A stretch of 7,726 bases of DNA from Eubacteriales bacterium (lineage in GTDB: Bacteria > Bacillota > Clostridia > Peptostreptococcales > Anaerovoracaceae). Positions 1-6,662 of the stretch are shown one piece after another; within the stretch, counting starts at the first letter, position 1, and each line of letters opens with the position of its first letter. The stretch spans positions 1-7,726 of the forward strand of contig JAQUYZ010000064.1 in the NCBI GenBank assembly GCA_028691625.1. The letters run 5' to 3'. The notes below the pieces were generated by a model. The model was not told the DNA's origin. It ran no database searches and saw only the letters and a program-made list of their open reading frames with translations. The translations under genes and the position numbers were made by a program.

Positions 1-1209
1 GTCATAATAGCCGAAAGAAATATTATGTCCAAGTTTGAGTGACCCCTGATCCGGTTTCAATTCTCCCATGATAATTTTTAAAAGTGTGGTCTTCCCAATA
101 CCGTTTGGCCCTACCAGACATATTCTTTCTCCTCTTTTTACGTCAAGTTCGACATTGCGGAAAAGCTGCCTCTTATGTTCCCCTCTCCCGAAGCTCTTTG
201 AGAGCTCCTTGACAAGTAAAATATCGGTCCCGCTCTGGTAATTTTGCTTGAAACGGATTTTCATTTTGCCCGGCTGCGCCGCGGGCTTATCCAGGCGTTC
301 TATCTGTTCCAGCCGCTTTTCTCTTGATTGTGCTCTTTTCGCCAGCTTTTCTGTGCCATGCTGCTTGAATCGCCGTATGATTTCCTCTTGTCGTTGAATT
401 TCCCTTTGCTGATGTTCATATTTTCGGAGTTCGTCCGCCTCTTTCCGTCTTTTCTTTTCAGCGAAGGCAGAGTAATTCCCTTCATATGTAACAAGCTTGT
501 GATTCTCGATCTCAAAAACCCGATTCACCGTCTGATCAAGAAAATACCGGTCATGGGAAATGACAACGATGGTGCCCGCGTAGGTTTTCAGATACTGCTC
601 CAGCCATTTCAGGGTACCAATGTCCAGATGGTTGGTTGGCTCATCCAGCAGCAGCAGATCCGGCTTTTTCAGCAGGAGCGCAGCCAGCGCCAGTCTGGTC
701 CGTTCCCCTCCGCTTAATATGGAGATTCGCTTGTCGAAGAATTCCTCGGGAAACGCCATGCTGTTTAGTATGCCATGGATTTCGCTTTTATATCCGTATC
801 CGTTTCTATTTTTGAACGTTTCCAGTAAATCGTCGTATTCATGAAGCAATTTGGTTACATCGTTCCCCCTGTGGGATTCTTCTGAAATCTTATGAGAAAG
901 CTTTTCCAAATCCCGCTCCATTCCAATCAACTCTGTGAAAATGGACAGCATTTCTTCATACACCGTTTTTTCCGATTCGAAATTATCGCTTTGTTTTAAA
1001 TATCCGATATTCGTGTTCGCGGACACAAAAAAATCACCCGCGTCCCAGGCAAGTCTTCCGGACAGGATATTCAGCAATGTGGTTTTCCCCGCGCCGTTTG
1101 CGCCGACAATACCGATTCGGTCCCCCTTATTGATATGAAAGGAGACGCCGGTCAGGATCGGGTCCACTCCGTATGTTTTTGTGATGTTGTTTGCCGATAA
1201 AATAATCAT
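1..1209 (-). CDS. ABC-F family ATPase (YdiF-like), C-terminus beyond window
   Basis: Cytosolic twin-ATPase protein without membrane segments. ABC-F proteins bind the ribosomal E site and help stalled or idle ribosomes. The 403 visible residues include a first Walker A (GANGAGKTT, 36-44), an acidic helical 'arm' insertion (about 80-145), signature LSGGE (165-169), Walker B LLLLDEP (185-191) followed by TNHLD, and the switch SHD (218-220). A highly charged linker rich in Arg, Lys and Glu follows (about 250-310), with the [15 protein letters not shown] pattern typical of ABC-F interdomain linkers. The second domain begins near 332 and shows Walker [10 protein letters not shown] (367-375) before the window ends. 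The ATG overlaps the tsaD stop as ATGA, and no Shine-Dalgarno sequence precedes it, which suggests translational coupling. Subgroup YdiF is inferred from the arm, the linker and the location next to tsaD. An antibiotic-resistance ABC-F cannot be excluded from sequence alone but is less likely in this housekeeping context. Confidence 0.93.
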   Translation of the reverse strand, partial: MIILSANNITKTYGVDPILTGVSFHINKGDRIGIVGANGAGKTTLLNILSGRLAWDAGDFFVSANTNIGYLKQSDNFESEKTVYEEMLSIFTELIGMERDLEKLSHKISEESHRGNDVTKLLHEYDDLLETFKNRNGYGYKSEIHGILNSMAFPEEFFDKRISILSGGERTRLALAALLLKKPDLLLLDEPTNHLDIGTLKWLEQYLKTYAGTIVVISHDRYFLDQTVNRVFEIENHKLVTYEGNYSAFAEKKRRKEADELRKYEHQQREIQRQEEIIRRFKQHGTEKLAKRAQSREKRLEQIERLDKPAAQPGKMKIRFKQNYQSGTDILLVKELSKSFGRGEHKRQLFRNVELDVKRGERICLVGPNGIGKTTLLKIIMGELKPDQGSLKLGHNISFGYYD

Positions 1210-2222
1210 AGTGCTAAATTGGGATAGGCGTCCAGATAAAAATCGTCCGCCAGACCCGCCTGATATTTGTAGTAAGCGGCACAGCCAATCATAGCTGCAT
1301 TGTCGGTGCAAAGGACCGGAGAAGGATAGTATAGCGCAAAGCCTTTTTTGTCACAGGCTTCCTTCAGCATCTTTCGCAGCAGACTGTTTGCAGCAACGCC
1401 ACCGGCCAGAACAATCCTGTCCTTTTTCATTCGCTCCGCTGCCATGACGGCCTTTGCCACGATCACTTCCATTACTGCCAACTGGAAGCTTGCAGCCGTA
1501 TCCTCGACGTTGACCGCTTCCCCCTTCAATCTTTGTGTATTTAAATAGTTGAGGACTCCGGTTTTTATTCCGCTGAAGCTGAAATCCAAACTATCCTTTT
1601 CAAGAAATACCCGTTTGAATTCCACCGCGTGAGCATTCCCCTTCTTTGCCGCTTCATCGATCAGCGGGCCGCCGGGATATCCCAGCCCGAGTACTCTGGC
1701 CACCTTGTCGAAGGCTTCTCCGGCAGCATCATCTCTGGTTCTTCCCAGTACCTCATAGTGGTTGTAATCCGCCACGTCAATGATATTCGTATGGCCGCCG
1801 GACACCACCAGAGCCATAAATGGCGGCTCCAGGTCCTTGTGCTCAAGATAGTTGGCACTGATGTGGCCCTGTATATGATGCACACCCACAAGCGGCTTCT
1901 TCAACGCATACGCCATGGCCTTTGCGGTTGCAAGGCCGATGAGCAGCGCTCCGACCAGACCGGGGCCATAGGTCACGCCGATCAAATCGACCTCCTTTAA
2001 TTTGGTCCCCGCTTCTTCCAGGGCGTTGTAAATCACTGTATTGATATTGTCCAAATGATGGCGTGACGCAATTTCCGGCACCACGCCCCCAAATACCTGA
2101 TGCACCTTGATCTGGGAAGCAATCACGTTGGAACGCACGTCACGTCCTTCCCGGATGACTGCTGCAGAGGTTTCATCGCAGCTGGACTCTATTCCCAATG
2201 TGATAAATTGATTTTCTTTCAT
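1206..2222 (-). CDS. tsaD: tRNA N6-adenosine threonylcarbamoyltransferase TsaD
   Basis: Catalytic subunit that transfers the threonylcarbamoyl group from threonylcarbamoyl-AMP to A37 of ANN-decoding tRNAs, working with TsaB and TsaE in the cytoplasm. With the start chosen here it has 338 residues, the usual length. Visible motifs are GIESSCDET (10-18), [10 protein letters not shown] (47-56), the metal-binding HHIQGH (His116 and His120), SGGHT (141-145), GGVAANS (274-280) and CTDNA with the metal-ligand Asp307. The frame stays open 19 codons further upstream to an ATG at 2279, but that extension overlaps the preceding small gene. The ATG at 2222 is preceded by GGAG five bases away, so it is preferred. 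It lies 14 nt after the small gene's stop, and its own stop overlaps the ABC-F start. All known key residues appear intact. Confidence 0.97.
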   Translation of the reverse strand: MKENQFITLGIESSCDETSAAVIREGRDVRSNVIASQIKVHQVFGGVVPEIASRHHLDNINTVIYNALEEAGTKLKEVDLIGVTYGPGLVGALLIGLATAKAMAYALKKPLVGVHHIQGHISANYLEHKDLEPPFMALVVSGGHTNIIDVADYNHYEVLGRTRDDAAGEAFDKVARVLGLGYPGGPLIDEAAKKGNAHAVEFKRVFLEKDSLDFSFSGIKTGVLNYLNTQRLKGEAVNVEDTAASFQLAVMEVIVAKAVMAAERMKKDRIVLAGGVAANSLLRKMLKEACDKKGFALYYPSPVLCTDNAAMIGCAAYYKYQAGLADDFYLDAYPNLAL

Positions 2223-2236
2223 TCTTACTCCGTTTT

Positions 2237-2446
2237 TTATTCCAAATGTGTAAACCGGCTCTGCATATCCATAATGCATTGGTTATCTGCGGTCATATGC
2301 CTGCAATTCTCGCAGGACTGATAGTCAGTCATATTAAAGGAGGTTACATCATTTCTCCTTGAAAACCTGCTGCAGTGTGTCGCCACAGTAAGCATTTCAT
2401 CATTCAGATCGTGATCATCGTCATAGTAATTATTTCGAACTTTCAT
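2237..2446 (-). CDS. small Cys/His-containing protein of unknown function
   Basis: I do not recognise this 69-residue protein. It is probably real: the ATG at 2446 has a strong ribosome binding site (GAGAGGAG at 2456-2463, nine bases away), it is on the operon strand, and it ends 14 nt before tsaD. The N-terminus is acidic and Asn/Tyr/Asp-rich (residues 5-17). The C-terminal half contains Cys45-x2-Cys48-x8-Cys57, with Cys25 and His24, His50 and His67 nearby, a pattern that could hold a metal ion. It has no signal peptide and no membrane segment. Its place between rimI and tsaD suggests, but does not show, a link to translation or tRNA modification. The main alternative is a lineage-specific protein unrelated to its neighbours. 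Confidence 0.72.
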   Translation of the reverse strand: MKVRNNYYDDDHDLNDEMLTVATHCSRFSRRNDVTSFNMTDYQSCENCRHMTADNQCIMDMQSRFTHLE

Positions 2447-2476
2447 CCGTTTTTTCTCCTCTCAAGATAACTAAGG

Positions 2477-2506
2477 TTTACAATTAGTAATTAGTATCTC
2501 TATCAA
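2477..2506 (-). promoter_or_regulatory. weak candidate promoter upstream of the small gene
   Basis: The 109-nt gap between rimI and the small gene is AT-rich and has no terminator. On the minus strand it contains TTGATA (2501-2506), an 18-nt spacer and TGTAAA (2477-2482). The -10 matches the sigma-A consensus at four of six positions. The spacer carries a perfect tandem heptamer, TACTAAT twice (2483-2496). The site could supply extra transcription for the small gene, tsaD and the ABC-F gene, but matches of this quality arise by chance in AT-rich DNA. Confidence 0.22.
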
Positions 2507-2555
2507 GGATATTTTTATGAGAAAAAATTTGGCTTTGCAGATTTATTACAATACT

Positions 2556-3017
2556 TTATTCAACGCTGCCGGATGGTTCCTTCCGCCACATAATTATAGC
2601 ATCTTCTCCGTTGTCCTCATAATAATTTTTTCTCAGACCTGCAGGTTGAAAACCAAATTTTGTATAGAGCAGAATGGCAGGCTTATTCGATGCCCGGACC
2701 TCAAGGGTATGACTCAGAATTCCGATTTTCACCGTGTGTGCAAGCAGCACCGACACCAGCGCTTCTCCGATTCCTCGTCTTCTGTAGGCCGGATGCACCG
2801 CGACATTTGTGATGTGGCCTTCATCCACGACACTCCAGAGGCCGGCATAGCCAACCATCCTGTCTTCGATCTCCGCAACGATATAAAAGGCCAGACGGTT
2901 CTCCTTGATCTCCTGCTGAAAGGATTGTTCGCTCCAGGGTGCAGCGAAGCATAAAATATCCATCTCCGCCATAGGTTTGATGTCTTTTTCTTCCGCTTGC
3001 CTGATGATCAAGTCCAT
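2556..3017 (-). CDS. rimI: RimI-type N-alpha-acetyltransferase (GNAT fold)
   Basis: Acetyl-CoA-dependent transferase of the GNAT superfamily; the characterised RimI acetylates the N-terminus of ribosomal protein S18. The 153 residues match the family length. Visible features are the PWS motif near residue 27, strand-loop NVAVHPAYRRRGIG (71-84) containing the acetyl-CoA pyrophosphate-binding R-R-x-G-x-G, LEVRASN (105-111) with candidate catalytic Glu106, LLYTKFGF (116-123) with candidate acid Tyr118, and the RimI-typical YYEDNGEDAIIM (132-143). The ATG shares one base with the tsaB stop (TAATG) and has GGAGG upstream inside tsaB, so the two are probably translationally coupled. The neighbours tsaB and tsaD strongly support RimI over a generic GNAT. 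The true substrate in this organism is inferred. Confidence 0.94.
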   Translation of the reverse strand: MDLIIRQAEEKDIKPMAEMDILCFAAPWSEQSFQQEIKENRLAFYIVAEIEDRMVGYAGLWSVVDEGHITNVAVHPAYRRRGIGEALVSVLLAHTVKIGILSHTLEVRASNKPAILLYTKFGFQPAGLRKNYYEDNGEDAIIMWRKEPSGSVE

Positions 3018-3745
3018 TAAGCTTTCCCCTCCAGCTTTCTTTCCGCTTCTGCTTTTCTCATGTAGACGGGTTTGAGATCATATAAGCTCTTCACCGCGCC
3101 TGCCCGATAAATCTCCAGCGCCAGCCTCGCAACAGATGACGCTTTTTGCAGCTTGACGCCGTCTTCTGCAAATCGTACCCGTATATTGTCATTTAACGAT
3201 GAACGTTGCCACTCTATAATCTGTTCCCTGTATGGCAGGATCCCATCCCCGAAGAAGGTGATCTCCTGTTTCGGTTGAACCGCCGCTTCCAGCAGCTCCA
3301 GCAGTTCATGAAGATCGTAGGCCGCACCGGGAACAACTTCAGTAAATTCTCCATCGCCGATCCATCGATAAGCGCCTCCGTAAACCTGGCTTCTCCTCGC
3401 ATCAAAAATAGGACAGATGACTCCTTTATATTCGGGCACATTGTAAAGGAAGGATTTCAGTGTGGGCACGCTGATGGTTTCAAGGTCCATCGCCTGCGCC
3501 AACGCTCTGGCGGAGGATACACCGATCCGAATACCGGTAAACGACCCCGGACCCTCAGATACTGCAATATATTCCAAATCGTCTATTGTCATTCCACGTT
3601 TCGTCAGCAAAGTATGCACCATTGGCATCAAATTCTGCAAATGATTCAGTTTTTGGTCAGAGCCTTCCATAAAAACCTCGCCTTTGTCATCGATCACGGC
3701 AACGGATGCCTCCGCTCCCGTGGTTTCAATTGCAAGTATGTTCAT
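3017..3745 (-). CDS. tsaB: t6A biosynthesis protein TsaB
   Basis: Non-catalytic paralogue of TsaD (ASKHA fold) that dimerises with TsaD and is needed for threonylcarbamoylation of tRNA A37. It has 242 residues. The N-terminal MNILAIETTG and the family motif EGPGSFTGIRIG (64-75) are clear, followed by ARALAQA and the conserved CPIFDARRSQVYGGAY stretch (111-126). The histidine metal ligands of TsaD (HHIQGH) are absent, as expected for TsaB. The start overlaps the tsaE stop by four bases (ATGA) and the stop overlaps the rimI start by one base, so tsaE, tsaB and rimI behave as one translational block. The C-terminal part, ending in DLKPVYMRKAEAERK, is of the usual TsaB type. Confidence 0.96.
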   Translation of the reverse strand: MNILAIETTGAEASVAVIDDKGEVFMEGSDQKLNHLQNLMPMVHTLLTKRGMTIDDLEYIAVSEGPGSFTGIRIGVSSARALAQAMDLETISVPTLKSFLYNVPEYKGVICPIFDARRSQVYGGAYRWIGDGEFTEVVPGAAYDLHELLELLEAAVQPKQEITFFGDGILPYREQIIEWQRSSLNDNIRVRFAEDGVKLQKASSVARLALEIYRAGAVKSLYDLKPVYMRKAEAERKLEGKA

Positions 3746-4167
3746 CTTCCGTTTCCTTCTATATAATAAATTCGCTCGTCTTCGTTTTCCCCGTACTCAA
3801 TCCTGATCACGATACTGCCTTCGGGGATAAGCTTCATGATCTGGTCTGCCCATTCGACAACGCAGATGCCCCGGCCGAAGAAGTATTCCTCATAGCCCAG
3901 TTCATACATTTCCTCCGCGCTGCGGATTCTGTAAACGTCAAAGTGATACAGGGGAAGCCTTCCCTCTGTGTATTCCTGCACAATCGTAAAGGTGGGACTT
4001 GTAATCATTTCTCTGATTCCAAGCCCCTCGGCAATCGATTTTGTAAGAGTGGTTTTGCCGGTTCCAAGATCTCCGATCAAGGCGATAATATCTCCCGGCT
4101 TTAGTTTCTTTGCCAGCTCTATTCCAAATTCCCTTGTATCCAGTTCATTCCTGATCACTTTCTTCAT
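3742..4167 (-). CDS. tsaE: t6A biosynthesis ATPase TsaE
   Basis: Small P-loop ATPase that binds the TsaB-TsaD dimer and resets it between cycles of t6A formation. From the ATG at 4167 it is 141 residues, normal for the family. Motifs are the Walker A GDLGTGKTT (32-40), the switch-like SPTFTI (57-62), HFDVYR (75-80) and EWAD (105-108). The frame is open three codons further to a TTG at 4176, but GGAG would lie only three bases from that TTG. From the ATG, GGAG is twelve bases away, somewhat long but workable. The gene starts 65 nt after the ribU stop with no terminator between, and it overlaps tsaB by four bases. Confidence 0.95.
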   Translation of the reverse strand: MKKVIRNELDTREFGIELAKKLKPGDIIALIGDLGTGKTTLTKSIAEGLGIREMITSPTFTIVQEYTEGRLPLYHFDVYRIRSAEEMYELGYEEYFFGRGICVVEWADQIMKLIPEGSIVIRIEYGENEDERIYYIEGNGR

Positions 4168-4216
4168 TCGTATCAATCACTCCGTCTAATACGTCCGAGT
4201 CCTCATAGAAAACCAT
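4145..4216 (-). CDS. possible 23-residue acidic leader-like ORF overlapping the tsaE start
   Basis: In the ribU-tsaE gap, an ATG at 4216 opens a 23-codon frame ending in TGA at 4145-4147, which is 23 nt inside tsaE. The predicted peptide, MVFYEDSDVLDG and onward, is strongly acidic, with nine Asp or Glu. No ribosome binding site precedes it, and the GGAG near the tsaE start lies inside it. It could couple ribU and tsaE translation, but it may equally be a chance frame. Confidence 0.15.
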   Translation of the reverse strand: MVFYEDSDVLDGVIDTNEESDQE

Positions 4217-4232
4217 TAGCGCTTGATGCTTT

Positions 4233-4769
4233 TTATTTGTGCAAAAACCTCGCTATGGATTTGTAAGTTACAAATGTGACGATAGAGTTGATTCCGGCCT
4301 TCAGCAAGTTGAACGGCAGAATAATCGTTCCAAGCATTGCGATCACGGCTTCTCTTGGCACGCCCAAAAATATTGGTGTAATGAGAAGGTTCCAGAGCAG
4401 CATGCTCACCGTCATAATTATTGTACCACAAATCAAGGCAATTACGGCACTTTTTCTTGTTTTGTTCTTTTTATAAATATAGCCTGCCGCAAGAACAAAG
4501 GCCCCGGTTGAAACAAAGTGCATGAAAAATCCGATGAGTCCGTCACCGCCCAGCACAAATGCCTGTATAAAACTGACGGCAAATGTTAAAGCAAGACCTG
4601 CCAAGGGCCCGAATGCGAAGGCACCGATGAAAATCGGGATGTCTGCAGGATCATATACCAGGAACGGAGCAGGCGGATAAGGAATCCTGATCAGCAGCAC
4701 AAGTACGACGGAGATGGCTGCAAGCATTGCCATTTTTGTGATTTTAATTGTTCGTTCTGAATGGTTCAT
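4233..4769 (-). CDS. ribU: riboflavin ECF transporter S component RibU
   Basis: Membrane-embedded substrate-binding subunit of an energy-coupling-factor transporter; it captures riboflavin and docks with the shared EcfA-A'-T module encoded elsewhere. The 178 residues form about six hydrophobic segments (roughly 12-28, 45-70, 75-97, 107-135, 142-155 and 158-175). Helix 1 carries an AxxxA motif (Ala14, Ala18), the usual contact with EcfT. The stretch YDPADIP-IFIGAFAFGPLAG (39-58) is typical of RibU. The family assignment is reinforced by the FMN riboswitch directly upstream. The start is fixed by AGGAGG (4778-4783) eight bases before the ATG. Expression should be repressed when FMN is abundant. 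Confidence 0.95.
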   Translation of the reverse strand: MNHSERTIKITKMAMLAAISVVLVLLIRIPYPPAPFLVYDPADIPIFIGAFAFGPLAGLALTFAVSFIQAFVLGGDGLIGFFMHFVSTGAFVLAAGYIYKKNKTRKSAVIALICGTIIMTVSMLLWNLLITPIFLGVPREAVIAMLGTIILPFNLLKAGINSIVTFVTYKSIARFLHK

Positions 4770-4789
4770 TTCAAATTCCTCCTTTTAAC

Positions 4790-4809
4790 ATGCGGAATCC
4801 AATCCGCAT
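4790..4809 (-). promoter_or_regulatory. hairpin just upstream of the ribU ribosome binding site
   Basis: A perfect 7-bp stem (ATGCGGA with TCCGCAT) and a 6-nt loop lie downstream of the terminator and six bases before the AGGAGG of ribU. It is followed by AAAA rather than a U run, so it is not a terminator. It could protect the 5' end or influence ribosome access; the function is unknown. Confidence 0.5.
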
Positions 4810-4845
4810 ACCAATGAAAATTAAGATGGAATCTGTCAGGTCAAT

Positions 4846-4872
4846 AAAAAAACCTTGAAATTACTTTCAAGG
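4846..4872 (-). terminator. intrinsic terminator of the FMN riboswitch expression platform
   Basis: On the minus strand, CCTTGAAA, loop GTAA and TTTCAAGG form a perfect 8-bp stem (4853-4872) followed at once by seven T (4846-4852). It lies 34 nt after the aptamer and before ribU, the standard layout of a transcription-attenuating riboswitch. Its 5' arm can also pair with aptamer bases 5019-5026 (TTTCAGGG on this strand) in eight contiguous pairs, one of them G-U. That gives a competing antiterminator. Confidence 0.93.
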
Positions 4873-4906
4873 CATTCCACATTATAGGAAAAATATCCCA
4901 ATCCGT

Positions 4907-5027
4907 GTTTCTTTCATCCGGACTATACCGTCGGTATCGGAATCTAACCGATTCAACCTCAATGGCTCGCGGACTTGTAGCATTACGCTCTTTACCGCCG
5001 GTGAGGAATCGCACCTCGCCCTGAAAC
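4907..5027 (-). ncRNA. FMN riboswitch aptamer (RFN element)
   Basis: Binds flavin mononucleotide in the nascent RNA. Closing helix P1 is formed by GTTTC (5022-5027 region) and GAAAC (4907-4911). In 5' to 3' order on the minus strand come the hallmark AGGGCGAGG, a GAGG/CCTC hairpin, ACCGGCGGTA, GTCCGCGAGCC, a variable arm, GATTCCGATACCGACGGT, and AGTCCGGATGAAAGAA. These match the conserved RFN core throughout. The downstream terminator, together with the P1 5' strand able to pair with the terminator arm, predicts that FMN binding keeps P1 closed and stops transcription before ribU. The predicted effect is inferred; the aptamer identity is not in doubt. Confidence 0.97.
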
Positions 5028-5041
5028 AGATTTACTCATTC

Positions 5042-5070
5042 AGTATATTCCCAATCTCTATCTCTGTCAA
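5042..5070 (-). promoter_or_regulatory. sigma-A-type promoter of the FMN riboswitch and ribU operon
   Basis: On the minus strand, the -35 TTGACA (5065-5070) is a perfect consensus, the spacer is 17 nt and the -10 is TATACT (5042-5047, five of six). Transcription should begin near 5035, just before the aptamer at 5027. Spacing and position fit a riboswitch-controlled transcript. Confidence 0.93.
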
Positions 5071-5155
5071 ACAGTATTGTTTAAAAAACACGACAGTGAA
5101 ATGAATAAATTTTGGGAAATGCCGCTTTCTATTAGAATTCAAAGGGGGATAGTTG
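5071..5155 (-). other. intergenic stretch between the dipeptidase gene and the ribU promoter
   Basis: AT-rich spacer after the dipeptidase stop. A short 5-bp stem (GGATA/TATCC, 5147-5161) overlaps that stop codon but is followed by CCC rather than a U run. I see no convincing terminator and no gene, so some read-through into the riboswitch region is possible. Confidence 0.5.
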
Positions 5156-6643
5156 TTATCCTTTTCTTTCCTCAGCGGCTTGGTTTCTCCTCGGGAACTG
5201 ACCGCCCGCCAGTTCAAAGATTGCATCTGCATATATTTCGGCACATTTTATGAGTTTGGCTACAGTAATATGCTCATTTTTTTGATGTGCAAGCTCAGGC
5301 TCGCCTGGAAAATCCGCTCCGAAAGCGACAGTATTTTTGCATGCTCTGGCGTAGGTTCCGCCGCCGATCACCTTCGGTTCACAGTCCAGATCGCCGGTAT
5401 GCTTTTTATATACCTCCATCAGGGTTTGAATCATTTTGTCATCCTTCGGCACATAGATGGGCGCTTTATGCTCCTTTTTAACAATGCCGAGGTTGTATTG
5501 ATTGATGACGGGTAACATAGACTCATAGACCTGCTCCTCGTTCATCGTAACAGGATACCGGATATTGACAGTCACACTTGCAGACTCGTCATCGATGTTC
5601 ACCATTCCCACATTGAAAATCAGCTTGCCGGAGGGTTCATCCGCAAAGCCGCAGCCGATGGAAGCACCGCAAAGATCAAAACCGATATGCTGATTGTAAA
5701 AATCGATGAAATCACGGACATCCTCATTTTGGAGAGGAATCTCATCAAAAAATTTCATCAGAACCGAGACTGCATTTAAGCCCTTCCCCGGTCTGGCGCC
5801 ATGGGAAGAAACTCCCAATGTCGTGATCTCGAGATTTTTTCCGATTCCCTTGGCGTTGATCTGATAGCCCGTGTCTTTTCTGAATTCTGCAATCTTTGCC
5901 CTGATATCATCATAGGCGTCTGCCTTAATCACGGCTCTTGCATAGTCGGCCACCATGTTCGCCGCATTTCCTCCGGTCATGGTCCGCAGGGAGACGCCCT
6001 TCGCGTTTGCGGCAGATTTTCCGATTTTCTTTGCCAGATCGAAGATCAGTATCCCCATTTCACCATGGATCGCAGGAAAGTCTCCGTCGGGTGTAAAGCC
6101 GAAATCAGGATGCTTTACGCGCTTCAGGTAGTAATCCATCCCCTTCCAGCCTGTTTCTTCATCCAGCCCGAGGATCAGCCGAACTTTCTTTTCCGGAACA
6201 ACGCCGGCATCCTTTAACGCCTTCATGGCATAAAATGCTGCAACGGTGGGTCCTTTGTCATCAATAGCCCCGCGTCCGTATATTTTGTCATCTACCCGTT
6301 CGCCCCCATAGGGATCGAAATCCCAATCCTTCCCTTCCGGCACCACATCCAAATGACACAGGATTCCCATGATTTCATCACCGGTTCCGATCATCTCACC
6401 CTTTTCATCGAATAAATAACCACCGAACTCGATGTGTCCTCCAAAGTTGTCGATATTTTCCGTGTCAAAGCCTTCTGCTTTGGCTTTCCCCAGCATATAT
6501 TCAAATGCCTCCTGCACGCCAGTGCCAAAGGGTGCTCCTTCCAGCGGCCCGGCTGCTACACTCTTGATGGCGATCAGCTCCTGCAGTGTCCTGATCATTT
6601 CTTCCTGATATTCGTCTATTCGATCTAAATAATTTCTCTCCAT
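5156..6643 (-). CDS. pepV: M20-family dipeptidase, PepV-like (Xaa-His dipeptidase type)
   Basis: Cytosolic di-zinc dipeptidase that splits a wide range of dipeptides, supplying amino acids from imported peptides. The 495 residues are slightly longer than typical PepV (about 470); a charged tail after AIFELAGG (475-481) makes up part of the excess. Metal and catalytic residues are in order: His97 in HLDVVPEG (Asp99 assists), bridging Asp128 in GRGAIDDKGP, Glu162/Glu163 in LDEETGWKG, Asp186 in FTPDGDFP and His453 in ELAHQKNEH. His281 in SSHGARPGKG lies in the lid domain. The start lies 19 nt after the CapA-like gene, with GGGAG eleven bases before the ATG, so the two are probably cotranscribed. 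The family is certain; the exact peptide preference is inferred, and annotations such as 'Sapep' or carnosinase-like refer to the same group. Confidence 0.93.
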   Translation of the reverse strand: MERNYLDRIDEYQEEMIRTLQELIAIKSVAAGPLEGAPFGTGVQEAFEYMLGKAKAEGFDTENIDNFGGHIEFGGYLFDEKGEMIGTGDEIMGILCHLDVVPEGKDWDFDPYGGERVDDKIYGRGAIDDKGPTVAAFYAMKALKDAGVVPEKKVRLILGLDEETGWKGMDYYLKRVKHPDFGFTPDGDFPAIHGEMGILIFDLAKKIGKSAANAKGVSLRTMTGGNAANMVADYARAVIKADAYDDIRAKIAEFRKDTGYQINAKGIGKNLEITTLGVSSHGARPGKGLNAVSVLMKFFDEIPLQNEDVRDFIDFYNQHIGFDLCGASIGCGFADEPSGKLIFNVGMVNIDDESASVTVNIRYPVTMNEEQVYESMLPVINQYNLGIVKKEHKAPIYVPKDDKMIQTLMEVYKKHTGDLDCEPKVIGGGTYARACKNTVAFGADFPGEPELAHQKNEHITVAKLIKCAEIYADAIFELAGGQFPRRNQAAEERKG

Positions 6644-6662
6644 TGTATTCCCAACTCCCAGT

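Noticed and set aside
2223..2279. N-terminal extension of TsaD to an ATG at 2279 (19 extra residues)
   Set aside because: It overlaps the preceding small gene in another frame, lacks a good ribosome binding site, and would place family motif GIESSCDET far from the N-terminus; the ATG at 2222 has GGAG and gives the normal length.
3206..3766. 186-residue plus-strand frame opposite tsaB
   Set aside because: It is antisense to a clear TsaB gene, with no recognisable domain and no supporting signals; the same holds for the other plus-strand frames, such as 7050-7610 and 328-717.
4881..4886. Perfect TATAAT on the minus strand between aptamer and terminator
   Set aside because: At a 17-nt spacing the upstream hexamer is ACACGG, nothing like TTGACA, and a start there would bypass the riboswitch. 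It is probably chance in an AT-rich linker.
5147..5161. Short inverted repeat at the dipeptidase stop as a terminator
   Set aside because: The stem is only five pairs and is followed by CCC rather than a run of U.
5032..5244. 70-residue minus-strand frame spanning the end of the dipeptidase gene and the ribU promoter
   Set aside because: It overlaps the dipeptidase in another frame and runs through a near-perfect promoter; no ribosome binding site or recognisable protein features.
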